Positions 1-9,398 of a stretch of 64,000 nucleotides of DNA are shown one piece after another (positions within the stretch are counted from its first letter, which is position 1; every line of letters starts with the position of its first letter). Origin of the DNA: Pectobacterium polaris (lineage in GTDB: Bacteria > Pseudomonadota > Gammaproteobacteria > Enterobacterales > Enterobacteriaceae). A model generated the notes under the pieces. That model searched no databases and was not told the DNA's origin. It saw nothing but the letters and a program-made list of their open reading frames with translations. A program made the position numbers and the translations under genes. The DNA lies in the NCBI RefSeq assembly GCF_002307355.1, contig NZ_CP017481.1, forward strand, positions 4,464,001 through 4,528,000, written 5' to 3'.

Positions 1-847
1 GGCCATAGGAGTTGAGAATTTTGGCGTGTGGGAAGCGACGGCGTAACTGTTTTACCAGCGCTTTGTTGAGCACTTCGCCAATGAACACGAAGACGTTGAG
101 TTCAGGTAAATACTCACTGTTGAACTGGGGTGAGAGCAGCCTCTGGTAGGCGAAAGAAGGCGTTGAAACCCAGACCGAAACACCGTTGTCTTTCAGGCGA
201 TCGAGCCAGTTTTCTGCCGCGATATCCTCTTTTGCATTCAGAACGATGTGCCCCCCAGTAGCCAGATTCGCCAGCAGCGGAATTAGAGAGAGATCGAAGC
301 TGAACACTGCATGGTTCATCAGCACCGGCACGTCTGGCAGCGAAAAGTCCTGGCGCACCCACTTCATGAAGTGCCACAGGCTTTCACGCCCGATCTGCAC
401 GCCTTTAGGCTTTCCAGTGCTGCCGGAGGTGAACATGATATAGGCAAGATCTTGCTCGACTAACGCCTGCCCTGCCTCACCGGTAGCAATGAACTGTCTG
501 GTAGCCACATCGTAATAATAAGGGGCATTCGCCAGGTGGCAAATCTCGTTAAGCCGCTCCTGAGGATAGATGCAATCCACCGGAATATACGGGATGTTAT
601 GCAGCAGACAGCTATAGATAGCCACGGCGAATTCCGCCTGCTGATGGCCGTATAACACGACCGGTGCGCCATCGAGCTGCTGGCAGTGCTGATAACGACG
701 CGACCAGTCTGTCACGGCGGCGGATAGCTGTTGCCAGGTCATCGCGTCATCGCTGCCACTAATCGCCAACTGCTGTGGGTTCGCGGGGTCGAGTAATGCC
801 GCCCGGAGGAAATCTTGTAGTTCCTGAAGCTCTGAGTGAAGTTTCAT
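1..847 (-). CDS. dltA: D-alanine-activating adenylation enzyme DltA, 3' part cut by window edge
   Basis: An acyl-adenylating enzyme of the ANL family, expected to activate D-alanine with ATP and load it on the carrier protein DltC. About 282 N-terminal residues are visible. They include the adenylate-forming P-loop TSGSTGKPKG at about residues 145-155 and downstream sequence typical of amino-acid adenylation domains. The ATG lies in an ATGA overlap with the dltB stop, which fixes the start and implies translational coupling. The C-terminal part lies left of base 1, where dltC would also be expected. The D-Ala assignment rests mainly on the neighbouring dltB, dltX and dltD; another amino acid cannot be excluded. 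Confidence 0.85.
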   Translation of the reverse strand, partial: MKLHSELQELQDFLRAALLDPANPQQLAISGSDDAMTWQQLSAAVTDWSRRYQHCQQLDGAPVVLYGHQQAEFAVAIYSCLLHNIPYIPVDCIYPQERLNEICHLANAPYYYDVATRQFIATGEAGQALVEQDLAYIMFTSGSTGKPKGVQIGRESLWHFMKWVRQDFSLPDVPVLMNHAVFSFDLSLIPLLANLATGGHIVLNAKEDIAAENWLDRLKDNGVSVWVSTPSFAYQRLLSPQFNSEYLPELNVFVFIGEVLNKALVKQLRRRFPHAKILNSYG

Positions 848-1965
848 AGTGGGGACATTCCGCTAAATATGTAGAGGGAGGCCGCGGCGCTTGCCAGCGT
901 CAGAATTCGACCGATGAACACAATAACCGGATGGTGTAGACAATTGCTCAGTGCCGGACTGCGTTTGGCTGACCATTGCAGCATGTTGTGAGCAACGGAA
1001 ATGGCGCCAAACAGCGCGCCGCTGATAACATAGTGTCGTTCAAGCCCGTTCCATGCCCCCATACAAAACAGGGTGCAGAAGATGCCAATATTCTGTGCCA
1101 ACGTTTTGTTCTGTCGGAAAAAGTCGAGCTTCATCAGATTCATATAAATCGGCATAAAGACCACGTCCCTCAGCCATTCAGACAGGCTGATGTGGAAGCG
1201 ACGCCAGAAGTCCTGCGGGTTTTTCGCCAGAATAGGCAGATTGAAGTTCGCCGGGATATTCAGACCAAATAAACGCCCAGCCCCGATAGCCATATTGCTG
1301 TAGCCAGCAAAATCAAAGTAAAGGTAGGCGCTGTAAGCCAGCGACATTACGACACCCACGCTTAACGTAAACGGGCGATGGCTCCACGACTCAATCACCA
1401 GATTATTGATCAGCATAGCGAATAAAAATTTCTGAATAATGCCGGTAAAAATCTGCTCCATCGCCACTAAAAACTGTTCACGGGTCATCGTGAAGACGGG
1501 TTTATTAATGTCATTAAGCCATGTCCGCCAGCGATACATCGGGCCGGCCAGAATAATAAAAGGCATAAAGAGGTAGCAGAAATAGTGCAGGAAATTCCGA
1601 CCATCTTTTTTGCTGCGATAAAGCAGGACATCAATGGCGCGGAAGGTCATAAAGGACAGGCCGATCATGCCCCAGTGGTTGTTAAGGTGTAATTTCACCA
1701 AAAACAGCGGGAGCAACGTCAGGCTGACCGCCTGCCAGGTTTTTAACCACCCCTTCTCTTTTAAGGTGACGAGAATATAAAAGCTCAGGAACACCGCCAC
1801 GGGAATAACGTAATCCCCCTGGAAAATATATCCCCAGCCGAATACCGCCAATACGGAGAAGGCAGATAAATACGTCAGCCGATAACTGAATACGCGATTA
1901 ACCAGCGCAAACAATAATGCTGATGAAAACAGAAGGAAAAAAAACATTCCGGAGCTGTACATCAT
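844..1965 (-). CDS. dltB: MBOAT-family D-alanyl transfer protein DltB, with N in place of the usual WHG histidine
   Basis: A 373-residue polytopic membrane protein of the MBOAT family, expected to pass D-alanine from DltC across the inner membrane. The family region FWRRFHISLSEWLRD is present at residues 253-267, with H258 kept. The position that reads MGxWHG in Gram-positive DltB reads MGAWNG here (residues 302-307), so the histidine regarded as catalytic in MBOAT enzymes is N306. The surrounding residues align without a gap. The gene starts at ATGATG 8 bases after dltX and overlaps dltA by ATGA. The family is secure; whether it acts by the standard histidine mechanism is open. Confidence 0.85.
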   Translation of the reverse strand: MMYSSGMFFFLLFSSALLFALVNRVFSYRLTYLSAFSVLAVFGWGYIFQGDYVIPVAVFLSFYILVTLKEKGWLKTWQAVSLTLLPLFLVKLHLNNHWGMIGLSFMTFRAIDVLLYRSKKDGRNFLHYFCYLFMPFIILAGPMYRWRTWLNDINKPVFTMTREQFLVAMEQIFTGIIQKFLFAMLINNLVIESWSHRPFTLSVGVVMSLAYSAYLYFDFAGYSNMAIGAGRLFGLNIPANFNLPILAKNPQDFWRRFHISLSEWLRDVVFMPIYMNLMKLDFFRQNKTLAQNIGIFCTLFCMGAWNGLERHYVISGALFGAISVAHNMLQWSAKRSPALSNCLHHPVIVFIGRILTLASAAASLYIFSGMSPL

Positions 1966-1972
1966 TCATCCT

Positions 1973-2095
1973 TCAGAATTTTTGATATTCAAAATGCACT
2001 TTTAAACTCATGCTTTCATCAACAGAGGTCCACGCGACGATGGTGACTGCCAGAAAGAGATAAAGGAAAAAAAGGCGAATGGCGGATTTCATCAT
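1973..2095 (-). CDS. dltX: DltX-like 40-residue membrane micro-protein
   Basis: A 40-codon gene fills the gap between dltD and dltB. Its ATG overlaps the dltD stop (ATGATG) and its TGA lies 8 bases before the dltB start. The peptide has one hydrophobic segment (about residues 7-22) and ends exactly with FEYQKF, which fits the C-terminal FxYxxF motif of Gram-positive DltX. From published work on Gram-positive systems, DltX is a small single-pass protein required for D-alanylation and its motif tyrosine has been proposed to carry the D-alanyl group between DltB and DltD. Here that residue would be Y37. The gene is short enough to be missed by automatic annotation; position, topology and motif together support it. 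Confidence 0.8.
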   Translation of the reverse strand: MMKSAIRLFFLYLFLAVTIVAWTSVDESMSLKVHFEYQKF

Positions 2096-3228
2096 TTAAA
2101 ACTCTCAGCAATAAATTGATCCATGGCGACCCATGCGGGTTCGGTTGGATGCAGGCGGTCCCAATTCCAACCGTTCTGATAAGGCTGCGCATACATATCA
2201 AAATAACGCACCTGATTTTCCTCCAGCATCGATCGGATTTGGCTGTCGACGGGCTGGAATTTCTGGGAGTTATTAATTGCCCACGGATTAATCGGATCGA
2301 CAATCACCACAAACTGGACGTTGCGCGCTTTCAGCAGTTTGATCGTTGCCCGTAACGCCTCCATCTGCGCCGGAACAATCGGTGCGTCGTCCCACTCTTC
2401 CGGCGTTTTATCATCGGCAAACACCGACTTATCCATCCACAATGTGTCTGCACTTTGCTGACGAGACTGATTCAACACATGAGCCTGCGCCAACTCGTGA
2501 TTCCAATCGGGAGTTATGTTGGCTGTTGGTTGCTGAGGCCACGGTTGCGCAGGCTGAGGGACAATACCTAACATCGCCAGCCAGTCGTTTTTTATCAGCT
2601 CGCAGAAATTAGCAAATTGATAACTCACTTCCTGCCAGATAATTTGCGGGTGCCAGCCATAGACTTTCATTTGGCCGAACGTTAAATGGCTTATATCTTC
2701 TTTATCGATATGTTGTAAGTAATTGACCAGAAAGGGACGCGTCTGGTCATCTTTCATCAAAAGATCAAAAATAGACGCTGGGAAATTGTTGGCGAAAATA
2801 GCCGGGGGAATCCCGTCTGAATAAAAGCTATCGGGTGCCAGCAGCAAAACGACCTTACTGTTCGCATTAAGCTCGTTTTTAAAACGTGAGAGCAGTAAGA
2901 AATGTGTGACGCTATCAACATAGCTATCGCCATAGGCCACGACCGGACGATGTAACTGGTTATTAAAGTAATTATATACCGCGTAATGTTCGTCCTCAGA
3001 GGTCGAGACCTCAGAAGCTCCGAGAAAGAAAATCGCATTCCCCTGTAACGCATGGGAAATGGTGGCTATCTTTTCCTTTTGTTCCTTTGTCGTGCCTTCC
3101 ATTGTGTTAATCAGTGGCTGGAACGTTAGCGCCGGATCAATGCTCTTCACCAGCGGGGGAACGCTAAGAAACAGGACGGCAAGGGTTGCCATCAGGATAT
3201 GTAGGCAGAGAGTATTTTTGATTTTCAT
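2092..3228 (-). CDS. dltD: D-alanyl transfer protein DltD (SGNH-like)
   Basis: A 378-residue protein with one N-terminal membrane anchor (about residues 8-28) and a periplasmic SGNH-hydrolase-like domain. The nucleophile block FLGASEV puts the serine at S72, and the C-terminal block WDRLHPTEP supplies D357 and H360, matching the Ser-Asp-His arrangement of DltD. It is expected to move D-alanine to a final acceptor on the outer face of the membrane. In a Gram-negative cell that acceptor is unlikely to be teichoic acid and is unknown here. It is the first gene of the visible operon, followed by dltX, dltB and dltA with overlapping or nearly touching ends. The usual outcome of dlt systems is resistance to cationic peptides. 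Confidence 0.88.
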   Translation of the reverse strand: MKIKNTLCLHILMATLAVLFLSVPPLVKSIDPALTFQPLINTMEGTTKEQKEKIATISHALQGNAIFFLGASEVSTSEDEHYAVYNYFNNQLHRPVVAYGDSYVDSVTHFLLLSRFKNELNANSKVVLLLAPDSFYSDGIPPAIFANNFPASIFDLLMKDDQTRPFLVNYLQHIDKEDISHLTFGQMKVYGWHPQIIWQEVSYQFANFCELIKNDWLAMLGIVPQPAQPWPQQPTANITPDWNHELAQAHVLNQSRQQSADTLWMDKSVFADDKTPEEWDDAPIVPAQMEALRATIKLLKARNVQFVVIVDPINPWAINNSQKFQPVDSQIRSMLEENQVRYFDMYAQPYQNGWNWDRLHPTEPAWVAMDQFIAESFK

Positions 3229-3682
3229 TATAAAGTAAGACTACATAATATTTATTGTTTGAAATTTGTGAATTTTTATCTTCACAGTAAATCGATCCCT
3301 GTATTTTTGGATTATATACCAGGCTTATCCTGGATGATGAGCGTTGCTGTGTAACGGTATGTACAGTGTTTATGTCCGTCACAGAATAAGGCTGACTAGC
3401 CCCACAAGATCGAGACAGGAGAAGGGTTCTCCTGCATCCGTCCTTGCTTACGCGACCAGAATATGAGGTGGTAAAGTTCGGTAGCAGCAACGCTGTGAGG
3501 CTCAGTTTGCTGGCGATTGCAGGGATGGTGGGCTCAAGCGCTTTAGGCGTTATGTGAATAAAGATCAGTACCGTCTAGCTCAGTGTTTGCCTGCTTCTTG
3601 TACAGTCTATTTGATTCAGAAAAATGTAGACTGGCAGGATGAGAAAATAGCGGTCATTTTTTGAAAACAACCGCTATTTACT
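3229..3682. other. Intergenic region with decayed-looking sequence
   Basis: About 450 bases without a convincing gene. The left end, AT-rich, should hold the dlt promoter. A perfect 8-bp hairpin with a GGG loop lies at 3416-3434. On the plus strand about 60 codons are open from 3484 to 3664, after an in-frame TAG, with no start signal and no family I recognise. The mixed composition suggests the remnant of a lost gene. Confidence 0.35.
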
Positions 3683-4069
3683 TCAGTTCGCCACTCGTTC
3701 TAAATCGCCATAAAATGAATAGGGATAGCCATTTTCCAGCCATTCAGCATCGTCAATAACGCAAATACCATCTTCTATATAAATATCTGACGCCATGATT
3801 TTTATTGCGAAACTATTGGTTTTATATTCTGAGCGATAATTATCATAGGTAATTTCACCTCTGCCGAAATAGTCACCGAATTCTTCTCGCCATAATAGCT
3901 CGATCTCTGCATTAAACGGGCCGCTCCCCATTTTCCCTTTCAAGCTGGCGATAATCTTTTTCTTCTCAACAAAACCCCACCGCACGGCATCCAACGTCCA
4001 GGCATCGTCGCTAACGCTAAACTCACCGGAGAAAACCGCTAAAAGCGCGTTATTATTATCAGAACACAT
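3683..4069 (-). CDS. Hypothetical protein, 128 residues
   Basis: I do not recognise this protein. It is acidic, with no signal peptide or membrane segment, and is rich in aromatic residues in its second half. The ATG at 4069 is preferred over an upstream ATG at 4093 because AAGGAA lies about 5 bases before it. It follows the LysR gene on the same strand by 83 bases and is AT-richer than its neighbours, which suggests acquired DNA. Its size and charge resemble small immunity-type proteins, but no toxin gene is next to it, so no function is proposed. Confidence 0.6.
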   Translation of the reverse strand: MCSDNNNALLAVFSGEFSVSDDAWTLDAVRWGFVEKKKIIASLKGKMGSGPFNAEIELLWREEFGDYFGRGEITYDNYRSEYKTNSFAIKIMASDIYIEDGICVIDDAEWLENGYPYSFYGDLERVAN

Positions 4070-4152
4070 TTCATTTCCTTGAATATTCAACATTTGTCGG
4101 TGGAACCGATTATCTCAAACGCTTTTTAATCACCTGACTCACAGCCCAACCG

Positions 4153-5073
<921 letters not shown>

Positions 5074-5268
5074 TTAATGAATATAATTCATAGCCGCTTG
5101 CGGGTTTTGTCCTCTGGTGCTTCTCCATAAATCGCAGTAACGTTTTTCACAGCCGCTGTCTTTCATCTTTCACCAACCCTGAATAGTTCAATCACAGCGA
5201 ATCTTTCAACAACTACAAATTTTTCAATAACAGCTACGCTTTCCATGAGATGACTTGCCGCCTCTGCC

Positions 5269-5721
5269 GTGATGTTATCCATGTTAGCCCCGGCTGCGAT
5301 TGCCGGAACGGAGGAAAAATTGAAAATTACCCGCAGTGGTTCACACCCGTCCCAACCTGGCCCGGAAAGCTATTTTTCCGGCAATGTACGTATTGATGCG
5401 CCCTTTCAGGGCACCGCCCCGGCTCGGGTTGGCGGCGCGACGGTCACCTTTGAACCCGGTGCCCGCACGGCATGGCATACCCATCCGCTCGGTCAAACGC
5501 TAATCGTCACGCAGGGTCGGGGCTGGCTTCAGGAATGGGGTGGCGAGATTCAGGAAATCAATCAAGGTGATATTGTCTGGATACCCGAAGGCGTAAAACA
5601 CTGGCACGGCGCGACGGCACAAACTGCGATGACGCACATTGCCATTGCCGAATCGCTTAACGGCAGCCCGGTCGAATGGCTGGAGAAAGTCAGCGACGAG
5701 CAGTACGGAAACGGGAAATAA
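5269..5721 (+). CDS. Cupin-domain protein, signal peptide interrupted by an in-frame TGA
   Basis: A small single-domain cupin. Metal-ligand motifs are visible: AWHTHPLGQ and, further on, the aligned PEGVKHWHG. Small cupins of this type include exported oxidoreductases and lyases; the substrate is unknown. The open frame starts at GTG 5269 with only a stub of hydrophobic sequence ending in APAAIAG. In the same frame an ATG at 5245 starts M-R-stop-L-A-A-S-A-V, which would complete a normal signal peptide if the TGA at 5251-5253 were a sense codon such as CGA. The gene is therefore either a recent nonsense mutant or makes a cytoplasmic or poorly exported form. No good ribosome binding site precedes 5269 or 5271. 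Confidence 0.7.
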   Translation: MMLSMLAPAAIAGTEEKLKITRSGSHPSQPGPESYFSGNVRIDAPFQGTAPARVGGATVTFEPGARTAWHTHPLGQTLIVTQGRGWLQEWGGEIQEINQGDIVWIPEGVKHWHGATAQTAMTHIAIAESLNGSPVEWLEKVSDEQYGNGK

Positions 5722-5770
5722 CCTAAGGAAAGCGTCGCGATAAGAAAAAGTAGCGACGGGTAGAAACAGC

Positions 5771-5804
5771 AAAGCCACTCAGCGTGAAACTGAATGGCTT
5801 TTTC
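5771..5804. terminator. Rho-independent terminator after the cupin gene
   Basis: AAAGCCA pairs with TGGCTTT around an inner TCAG/CTGA stem, followed by a T run. It lies between the convergent cupin and EIIA genes and may serve both strands. Confidence 0.75.
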
Positions 5805-5822
5805 CTTTGCTCCGCGATGCGG

Positions 5823-6146
5823 CTAGCGCATGTGGAGATTGACGCCAGAGACCTCTTTTCTGAGTTCAATAATCTCTTCAGCCAGCTCACGACACAGCAT
5901 CGCATTCATTAGGTGATCCTGCGCGTGCACCACGATAAGTTCGATATTGGCTTTTTCCTTACTCTGGTTGCCAATAAATCCAGTCTGGATCAACTGCGCC
6001 CGGTTCAGCGCCACCGCCGCCATTTTTAATAATTCATCGACGTGATCCCACTCCCCTCGGCGAGCGGATCTCAGTGCTTCCATTGCGCAGGAACGTGTTT
6101 CGCCAGATTTAACGATAAGCTCAATCATCCGCGTTTCTACATCCAT
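5823..6146 (-). CDS. PTS EIIA component, lactose/cellobiose family, orphan
   Basis: A full-length (107 residues) EIIA of the Lac family, a three-helix-bundle protein that takes phosphate from HPr on a histidine and passes it to an EIIB. The active-site block VVHAQDHLMNA is at residues 72-82. It resembles ChbA/CelA-type EIIA, but no EIIB, EIIC, glycosidase or regulator lies beside it. It may serve a permease encoded elsewhere or have a regulatory role. The upstream region to 6646 holds no other gene. Confidence 0.85.
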   Translation of the reverse strand: MDVETRMIELIVKSGETRSCAMEALRSARRGEWDHVDELLKMAAVALNRAQLIQTGFIGNQSKEKANIELIVVHAQDHLMNAMLCRELAEEIIELRKEVSGVNLHMR

Positions 6147-6646
6147 TCTTCCATCCCCCGAATATCAGTTGCTGTGTCACTTTTTTGTCGGTCAATTAAC
6201 CCCAAATTGCAGACAAGCGCACGTGACACCGAAGCAAGTACGGTGCATTTTTTGTATCGCTACTCACAGCCTGCAAAGTAAATATAGATGATAAGTCAGG
6301 ATTTGTTTCTGTAAATCATGACGTTATGTCTCATTTCCGATGAAATTAATTTCACAGATACGTCAGCCTGTTTTTTAGACGATAGATTTATACAAATTCA
6401 TACCGCGACACGCCTTGAAATAAAGTGATGACCGAAAGATCACACTCACCGGAACCTTAATTTAACCTTAAGAAAGCGAAATAATAATAACTATCATTAT
6501 TATTATCAATATGTAGAATCCATCGTCGACTGCCGCTACCTATCGGCCTGTGTCGCTAAAATAGCGTAGCTATCGTGAGTGACGCAGGGCTTCCCATGTA
6601 AGCCAGCCATACGCAAACACGACAGGTATTGATAAGGGTAAATAAT
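6147..6646. other. Intergenic region before the iron transporter
   Basis: About 500 bases, with the EIIA promoter on the left and the Fur-box promoter of the iron operon on the right. No further gene was recognised; short open frames here lack start signals. Confidence 0.5.
6481..6509 (+). promoter_or_regulatory. Putative Fur box
   Basis: A run of ATAAT/ATTAT units around ACTATCATT closely follows the Fur consensus of repeated GATAAT hexamers. It lies about 140 bases upstream of the ferric-iron binding-protein gene, where iron repression would be expected. Confidence 0.7.
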
Positions 6647-7663
6647 ATGAAGCTTAGTTTTGAATTGCTGAGTTCTGCCGTTTTATTCGCTTCCGGTTTG
6701 GCTCTCAGCGCGTCGGCAACCGCAGCAGAAAACGATGAAGGGATTGTGATTTACAATGCCCAACATGAAAACCTCGTGAAATCCTGGGTTGACGGTTTTA
6801 CCAAAGAAACCGGCATCAAGGTGACGTTGCGCAATGGCAGCGACACCGAATTGGGTAACCAGCTGGTGCAGGAAGGGAAATCCTCCCCTGCCGATGTGTT
6901 CCTGACTGAGAATTCACCGTCGATGGTGCTGGTCGATAACGCCAATCTCTTTGCTCCGCTGGATAATGCGACCCTTGCTCAGGTGCCGTCTGACTATCGT
7001 CCATCCCACGGCCGCTGGATCGGGATTGCCGCACGCTCCACCGTCTTTGTCTACAATCCGACCAAATTTACCGATGCTCAACTGCCGAAATCCTTAGCCG
7101 ATCTGGCGAAGCCAGAATGGAAAGGCCGCTGGGCCGCCTCCCCGTCCGGGGCAGATTTTCAGGCCATCGTCAGCGCCTATCTGGAGCTGAAGGGCGAGCA
7201 AGCCACACAAGCGTGGCTGAAAGGCATGAAAGAGAACTTCACCGCTTACAAAGGCAACAGCACGGTGATGAAAGCCGTGAACGCAGGACAGATTGATAGC
7301 GGCGTGATCTATCACTATTACCGTTTTGTCGATCAGGCTAAAACCGGCGAAAACAGTAACAACACGAAGCTGTACTACTTCAAGCATAAAGATCCGGGTG
7401 CGTTCGTCAGCATTTCCGGCGGCGGCGTACTGGCATCCAGCAAACATGCGAAAGACGCACAGGCCTTCATTAAGTGGATTACGGGCAAATCCGGTCAGGA
7501 GCTCTTGCGCACCAACGATGCGTTTGAATATGCCGTTGGCGTCAACGCGGCCTCAAATGACAAACTGGTTCCGCTGAAAGATCTGGATGCGCCGAAAGTC
7601 GATGCCGCCAAGCTCAACAGCAAAAAAGTCGTGGATCTGATGACGCAGGCAGGTCTGTTGTAA
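6647..7663 (+). CDS. fbpA: Periplasmic ferric-iron-binding protein (SfuA/FbpA type)
   Basis: A 338-residue periplasmic binding protein with a signal peptide ending at about residue 27 (ASATAA). The mature part starts with IVIYNAQHE, typical of the FbpA/SfuA/HitA class, and IYHYYR near residue 221 supplies the adjacent tyrosines that bind Fe3+ in this family. The start at 6647 is chosen because AAGGG lies about 6 bases before it; the upstream TTG is not needed. It is the first gene of an operon with the permease and ATPase downstream and is preceded by a Fur box, so it is probably iron-repressed. The Serratia homologue is called sfuA. Confidence 0.9.
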   Translation: MKLSFELLSSAVLFASGLALSASATAAENDEGIVIYNAQHENLVKSWVDGFTKETGIKVTLRNGSDTELGNQLVQEGKSSPADVFLTENSPSMVLVDNANLFAPLDNATLAQVPSDYRPSHGRWIGIAARSTVFVYNPTKFTDAQLPKSLADLAKPEWKGRWAASPSGADFQAIVSAYLELKGEQATQAWLKGMKENFTAYKGNSTVMKAVNAGQIDSGVIYHYYRFVDQAKTGENSNNTKLYYFKHKDPGAFVSISGGGVLASSKHAKDAQAFIKWITGKSGQELLRTNDAFEYAVGVNAASNDKLVPLKDLDAPKVDAAKLNSKKVVDLMTQAGLL

Positions 7664-7818
7664 TACGTGAGTTGTCACGCATAGATTGCAATACGTAGAT
7701 TACAACGACAGCTCCTTTCGTCAGGGCGTCCGCGCCCTGACGAATCCTCACCCGAATGTCCGCTCAGCGCGGCTTCACCGTCTCAAAATATCGACCTAAC
7801 GAGGCAGCCACAGGCCGT

Positions 7819-9396
7819 ATGACAAACGTTAGCTACAGCGAAACCACCCCGTTCACCGCCCCCTCTCCGCCATTACGCAAGCCAGCCGCGTTGCTGACGA
7901 TCGTCGCCCTGACGTTATCCCTGTTGGGGTTTATTCCGCTGGGCTTTGTGATCGGCGTGAGCATTGATACCGGTTGGGAAACGGCGCGCGCGCTGCTCTT
8001 GCGCCCGCGCGTCGGCGAACTGCTGACCAACACGGTGCTGCTGGTTGCCCTGACGCTGCCGATTTGCACGGTGCTCGGCGTGCTGCTGGCCTGGCTGACG
8101 GAACGTACCACCCTGCCCGCCCGACGCCTGTGGTCACTGCTGCTCACCGCGCCGCTGGCAATACCCGCCTTTGTACAAAGCTATGCCTGGATCAGTACCG
8201 CGCCCGGCCTGCACGGCCTGCCGGCTGGCGTGTTTTTATCCGTCGTCGCCTATTTGCCGTTTCTGTATTTGCCGTGTGCCGCGACGCTGCGACGGCTTAA
8301 TCCCGCGCTGGAAGATGTCGCGGCTACGCTGGGCGTGCCTCCTATTACCGTATTTTTCCGCGTGGTGCTGCCGCAGCTAAAGCTGGCTATCGGCGGCGGG
8401 CTGCTGTTGATTGCGCTGCATCTGCTGGCGGAGTATGGCCTGTTCGCTATGATCCGCTTCGATACCTTTACCACTGCAATTTTCGATCAGTTTCAGTCAA
8501 CGTTTAACGGTCCGGCGGCCAACATGCTGGCCGGTGTGTTGGCGCTGCTGTGCCTGTTTCTGCTGTGTGTGGATGCCCGCGTGCGCGGCGTCACGCGCTA
8601 TGCCCATGTCGGTTCCGGCGCGCCGCAGGTTGTCACGCAGGTACGTCTGTCGCGGCTTCCGCTGTTACTGGCTCTGCTGTTACTGGCGACACTGGTGCTG
8701 CTGACGCTCGGCGTGCCTTTTATTACGCTGTCTCGCTGGCTGTGGTTTGGCGGCTGGGAGGTGTGGCAGCGCCGCGAACTGCTTGATGCCTTTCGCCAGA
8801 CCATGACGCTGGCGCTGAGCGGTGCCGCACTGACGACGCTGGCGGCGATCCCGATGGCCTGGCTGACGATTCGCCACCCCAGCCGCCTGTATCGGTTTCT
8901 GGAAGGGTGCAATTACATCACCAGCTCTCTGCCGGGTATCGTCGTCGCGCTGGCGCTGGTGACCACCACGATTCACATTATCAGACCGCTCTACCAGACC
9001 GAATTCACCGTGCTGCTGGCTTACCTGCTGATGTTTATGCCACGGGCGCTGGTTAATCTACGCGCCGGTATCGCACAGGCTCCGGTGGAGCTGGAACAGG
9101 TATCTGCGAGTCTCGGGCGTTCGCCGTTGCAGACATTAATGACAGTGACCGTTCGGCTGGCCGCGCCCGGCGTCGCCACTGGGGCAACGCTCGTCTTTCT
9201 GGCGATCATTAACGAGCTGACCGCCACGCTGCTGCTCGCTCCCAACGGCACCCGCACGCTGGCAACTGGCTTTTGGGCGCTCACCAGTGAGATCGACTAT
9301 CCGGCGGCAGCACCCTACGCGCTTATTCTGGTTCTACTGTCGCTGCCGTGGACCTGGTTTCTCTACACGCAATCACAAAAAATGGCGGGGCTGTAA
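7819..9396 (+). CDS. fbpB: Ferric-iron ABC transporter permease (SfuB/FbpB type)
   Basis: A 525-residue inner-membrane permease made of two fused permease halves, about 12 membrane segments in all. Each half has the cytoplasmic EAA loop that docks the ATPase: [11 protein letters not shown] in the first and [11 protein letters not shown] in the second. The ATG at 7819 gives the usual family length; an ATG at 7756 would add 21 residues unlike the family, and neither has a strong ribosome binding site. It follows the binding-protein gene by 155 bases and ends 2 bases before the ATPase gene. Confidence 0.88.
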   Translation: MTNVSYSETTPFTAPSPPLRKPAALLTIVALTLSLLGFIPLGFVIGVSIDTGWETARALLLRPRVGELLTNTVLLVALTLPICTVLGVLLAWLTERTTLPARRLWSLLLTAPLAIPAFVQSYAWISTAPGLHGLPAGVFLSVVAYLPFLYLPCAATLRRLNPALEDVAATLGVPPITVFFRVVLPQLKLAIGGGLLLIALHLLAEYGLFAMIRFDTFTTAIFDQFQSTFNGPAANMLAGVLALLCLFLLCVDARVRGVTRYAHVGSGAPQVVTQVRLSRLPLLLALLLLATLVLLTLGVPFITLSRWLWFGGWEVWQRRELLDAFRQTMTLALSGAALTTLAAIPMAWLTIRHPSRLYRFLEGCNYITSSLPGIVVALALVTTTIHIIRPLYQTEFTVLLAYLLMFMPRALVNLRAGIAQAPVELEQVSASLGRSPLQTLMTVTVRLAAPGVATGATLVFLAIINELTATLLLAPNGTRTLATGFWALTSEIDYPAAAPYALILVLLSLPWTWFLYTQSQKMAGL

Positions 9397-9398
9397 TC

